NCBI GenBank assembly: GCA_002162915.1
Contig: MABB01000116.1
Coordinates: forward strand, 3,416 to 11,443
Direction: 5' to 3'
Length of the DNA stretch: 8,028 nt
Origin: Rhodospirillales bacterium 47_12_T64
Lineage (GTDB): Bacteria; Pseudomonadota; Alphaproteobacteria; Kiloniellales; Kiloniellaceae
In this document: piece by piece, positions 6,767 through 8,028 of the stretch
Layout: the number at the start of each line of letters is the position of its first letter
Numbering within the stretch: position 1 is the first letter of the stretch
Notes under the pieces: model-generated
Told to the model about the DNA's origin: nothing
The model's database searches: none
What the model saw: the letters and a program-made list of their open reading frames with translations, nothing else
Position numbers and translations under genes: made by a program

Positions 6767-7333
6767 CTAGGTCTCGTCCCGCAAACGGTTCTCGGTTAAA
6801 CCACAGAGATAATGCCCGACAGCGATGTGCATTTCCTGGATATGATTGGTTGTATCGGATGGCACTTTGATACAGAGATCACAAGTATCAGCAAGTTTAC
6901 CGCCGCCCAGTCCCGTAAAGCCCATCACGGTGATGTCCATTTTTTTCGCGACCTCAACAGCAGCCAAGATGTTAGCACTGTTCCCGCTTGTCGTAATCCC
7001 AACAAAAACATCGCCAGCTTTACCCAGTCCGCTGAGTTGGCGGGCGAACACCTGATCATACCCATAGTCGTTAGCAATTGCTGTAAGGGCTGAGGTATCA
7101 ACGGTCAGTGCGATTGAGGGTAAGGCCTCGCGTTCGATGATATATCGTCCAACGAGTTCTGCTGCGAGGTGTTGAGAGTCCGCGGCCGACCCCCCATTGC
7201 CACAAAAGATGATTTTATTGCCCTGCTTCAAAGCCTGAACCCAGATATCGGCAGCTTCGACCATGACCTCTTCCAAGGCACTCAATGCTTTAAAGTTATC
7301 AACGACAGTCTGACAATAATTTTCAAACGACAC
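6767..7333 (-). CDS. gmhA: Phosphoheptose isomerase (sedoheptulose 7-phosphate isomerase)
   Basis: A 188-residue single SIS-domain protein, close to the usual GmhA length of about 190. CGNGGSAADSQHLAAE (44-59) holds the phosphate loop and the zinc/catalytic residues His55 and Glu59. TTSGNS (114-119) is the second phosphate-binding loop. Gln166 and His174 correspond to the catalytic Gln and zinc His of E. coli GmhA, with the same eight-residue spacing. It converts sedoheptulose 7-phosphate to D-glycero-D-manno-heptose 7-phosphate in the cytoplasm, the first committed step to LPS heptose. The start is GTG at 7333 with AGGGG about six bases upstream; the next Met is at residue 24 and would lose an N-terminal helix. 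It faces the GmhB-like gene tail to tail, 23 bases apart, and follows the GntR-type regulator in the same direction. Related SIS proteins such as DiaA are less likely because the zinc and catalytic residues are all present. Confidence 0.93.
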   Translation of the reverse strand: MSFENYCQTVVDNFKALSALEEVMVEAADIWVQALKQGNKIIFCGNGGSAADSQHLAAELVGRYIIEREALPSIALTVDTSALTAIANDYGYDQVFARQLSGLGKAGDVFVGITTSGNSANILAAVEVAKKMDITVMGFTGLGGGKLADTCDLCIKVPSDTTNHIQEMHIAVGHYLCGLTENRLRDET

Positions 7334-7452
7334 TTTTTGCCCCTAAAGAGATTCCAAGGAATTTAATAAGCCATCACAGCTTAAGAATGGTCTAACATCG
7401 GCCGCGAGAACTTTCCAGTAATGTACCAAGTTTTTTATAAAAATCCCCGACT
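7334..7452 (-). promoter_or_regulatory. Regulator-gmhA gap with a candidate operator
   Basis: The 119 bases between the regulator stop and gmhA hold an ATGGTCTAACAT element (7387-7398). Its outer bases are palindromic and it loosely resembles the TGGT..ACCA type of site bound by FadR/GntR regulators. A second short dyad, ATTCC-AA-GGAAT, lies near 7349-7360. No strong intrinsic terminator follows the regulator, only a weak AT-only palindrome near 7433-7443. Read-through from the regulator into gmhA is therefore possible. No clear promoter was found. Confidence 0.25.
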
Positions 7453-8028
7453 TCATCGCAGGCTATCGCTTAGAATTTCCGCCATCACAGCACCACCTTC
7501 TCTGATATGTTTGGCAAGGAGATCGACAGCATCCTCACCCTTACCTGCCTGTGCGCAGGCAAGAATATCAGAGTGTTCTTGCTGAGATTTGTCCTTATAG
7601 GAGACAGTCTCAAATACCAAGCGCTGGTAGCGTTCGTTGTGCAGCCAAAGCTCATCAATGACTGTCATCAATCTCGGTTGCTGTTCCCCGGCATACAGCG
7701 AGCGGTGGAAAGCCCAGTTCGAGGCCATCAACTGGTCAAGATCTTCGGAAGCATTCCCCGTTTTGATTGCCTCGCTTGCTATCAAAAAATTTTCTGGACC
7801 AAGAAAAGCTATTGCTTGTTTTAAGGCAAGGCATTCCAAAGCGATACGCATAGAAGTGATTTCTTGCGCATCCGGTAAAGACAAAGGGGTAACCATGGCA
7901 CCGCGCCGGGGTTGAAAGATAACCAGCCCTTCGGCACCGAGCTTCTGTAGCGCTTCACGAACAGGGACATGACTGGCGCCAAACCTCTCCGCAATATGAT
8001 CCTGACGAAGCCTATCCCCACCCGTCAG
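7453..8028 (-). CDS. GntR-family transcription regulator with FCD domain (N-terminus cut by window edge)
   Basis: The minus strand reads 192 codons without a stop from the window edge to TGA at 7455-7453. The first part is a GntR winged helix-turn-helix: GDRLRQDHIAERFGASHVPV, then REALQKLGAEGL and the wing PRRG. The rest is an all-helical FCD ligand domain: MRIALECLALKQAI, NWAFHRSLY, QQEHSDIL and AKHIREGG, whose histidines are the usual metal ligands. These regulators bind DNA as dimers and respond to small acids or sugar acids; FCD types often control carbon catabolism. An internal ATG at 7896 is not the start, because the DNA-binding domain lies upstream in frame. Probably fewer than 30 residues are missing. 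It lies 119 bases upstream of gmhA in the same direction, but regulators of this type commonly control unrelated catabolic genes, so the link to heptose synthesis is not established. Confidence 0.92.
   Translation of the reverse strand: MTGGDRLRQDHIAERFGASHVPVREALQKLGAEGLVIFQPRRGAMVTPLSLPDAQEITSMRIALECLALKQAIAFLGPENFLIASEAIKTGNASEDLDQLMASNWAFHRSLYAGEQQPRLMTVIDELWLHNERYQRLVFETVSYKDKSQQEHSDILACAQAGKGEDAVDLLAKHIREGGAVMAEILSDSLR

Noticed and set aside
6744..6780. Bidirectional terminator between the GmhB-like gene and gmhA
   Set aside because: The GAGGAC...GTCTC stretch pairs poorly and has no T-run on either strand.
7453..7896. Regulator starting at ATG 7896, i.e. an FCD domain without DNA-binding domain
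   Set aside because: The same frame continues upstream without a stop and encodes a full GntR winged helix to the window edge.
7821..8021. 66-residue minus-strand frame as a separate gene
   Set aside because: It is another frame over the regulator's helix-turn-helix, which reads perfectly in the main frame.

Overview
The window looks like chromosomal DNA from a Gram-negative, moderate-GC alphaproteobacterium, plausibly a marine Rhodospirillales-like lineage. The heptose-precursor enzymes and the style of the proteins suggest this; the exact taxon cannot be read from the sequence. Most genes lie on the minus strand and only one is clearly on the plus strand. No rRNA, tRNA, CRISPR array, transposase or phage gene was seen.

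Left part (1-2534, minus strand): a two-gene lipid unit. The upstream gene encodes a large fusion protein with an N-terminal phospholipid-type acyltransferase domain, a middle region of about 240 residues that I do not recognise, and a C-terminal alpha/beta-hydrolase domain. The hydrolase nucleophile position is glycine instead of serine. Its stop codon overlaps by one base the start of a second gene, cut by the window edge, which looks like a fatty acyl-CoA synthetase. Together they suggest activation of fatty acids and their transfer to, or handling on, glycerolipids. The 264-base gap upstream (2547-2810) holds the cysNC terminator and a leader with two overlapping, mutually exclusive inverted repeats.

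Centre (2811-5617, minus strand): the sulfate activation operon cysD-cysNC. CysD and the CysN part make APS from sulfate and ATP, driven by GTP; the fused CysC part phosphorylates APS to PAPS. The genes overlap by one base (TAATG). A strong intrinsic terminator follows cysNC.

Spacer 5618-6062: a 445-base, very AT-rich divergent intergenic region. It carries a good plus-strand promoter (TTAACA / 16 / TATAAT), a probable minus-strand cysD promoter (TTGACT) bracketed by an inverted repeat, and an imperfect tandem 8-mer repeat.

Right part (6063-8028): a GmhB-like HAD phosphatase (plus) converges on gmhA, phosphoheptose isomerase (minus), with only 23 bases between the stops. These are two steps of ADP- or GDP-heptose synthesis for LPS core or other surface glycans. 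The phosphatase has lost most of the zinc ligands of the classical GmhB. Upstream of gmhA, in the same direction, is the main part of a GntR/FCD-family regulator whose N-terminus runs off the window.

Most of the window is ordinary metabolism. The most unusual item is the acyltransferase/serine-less hydrolase fusion translationally coupled to an acyl-CoA synthetase.
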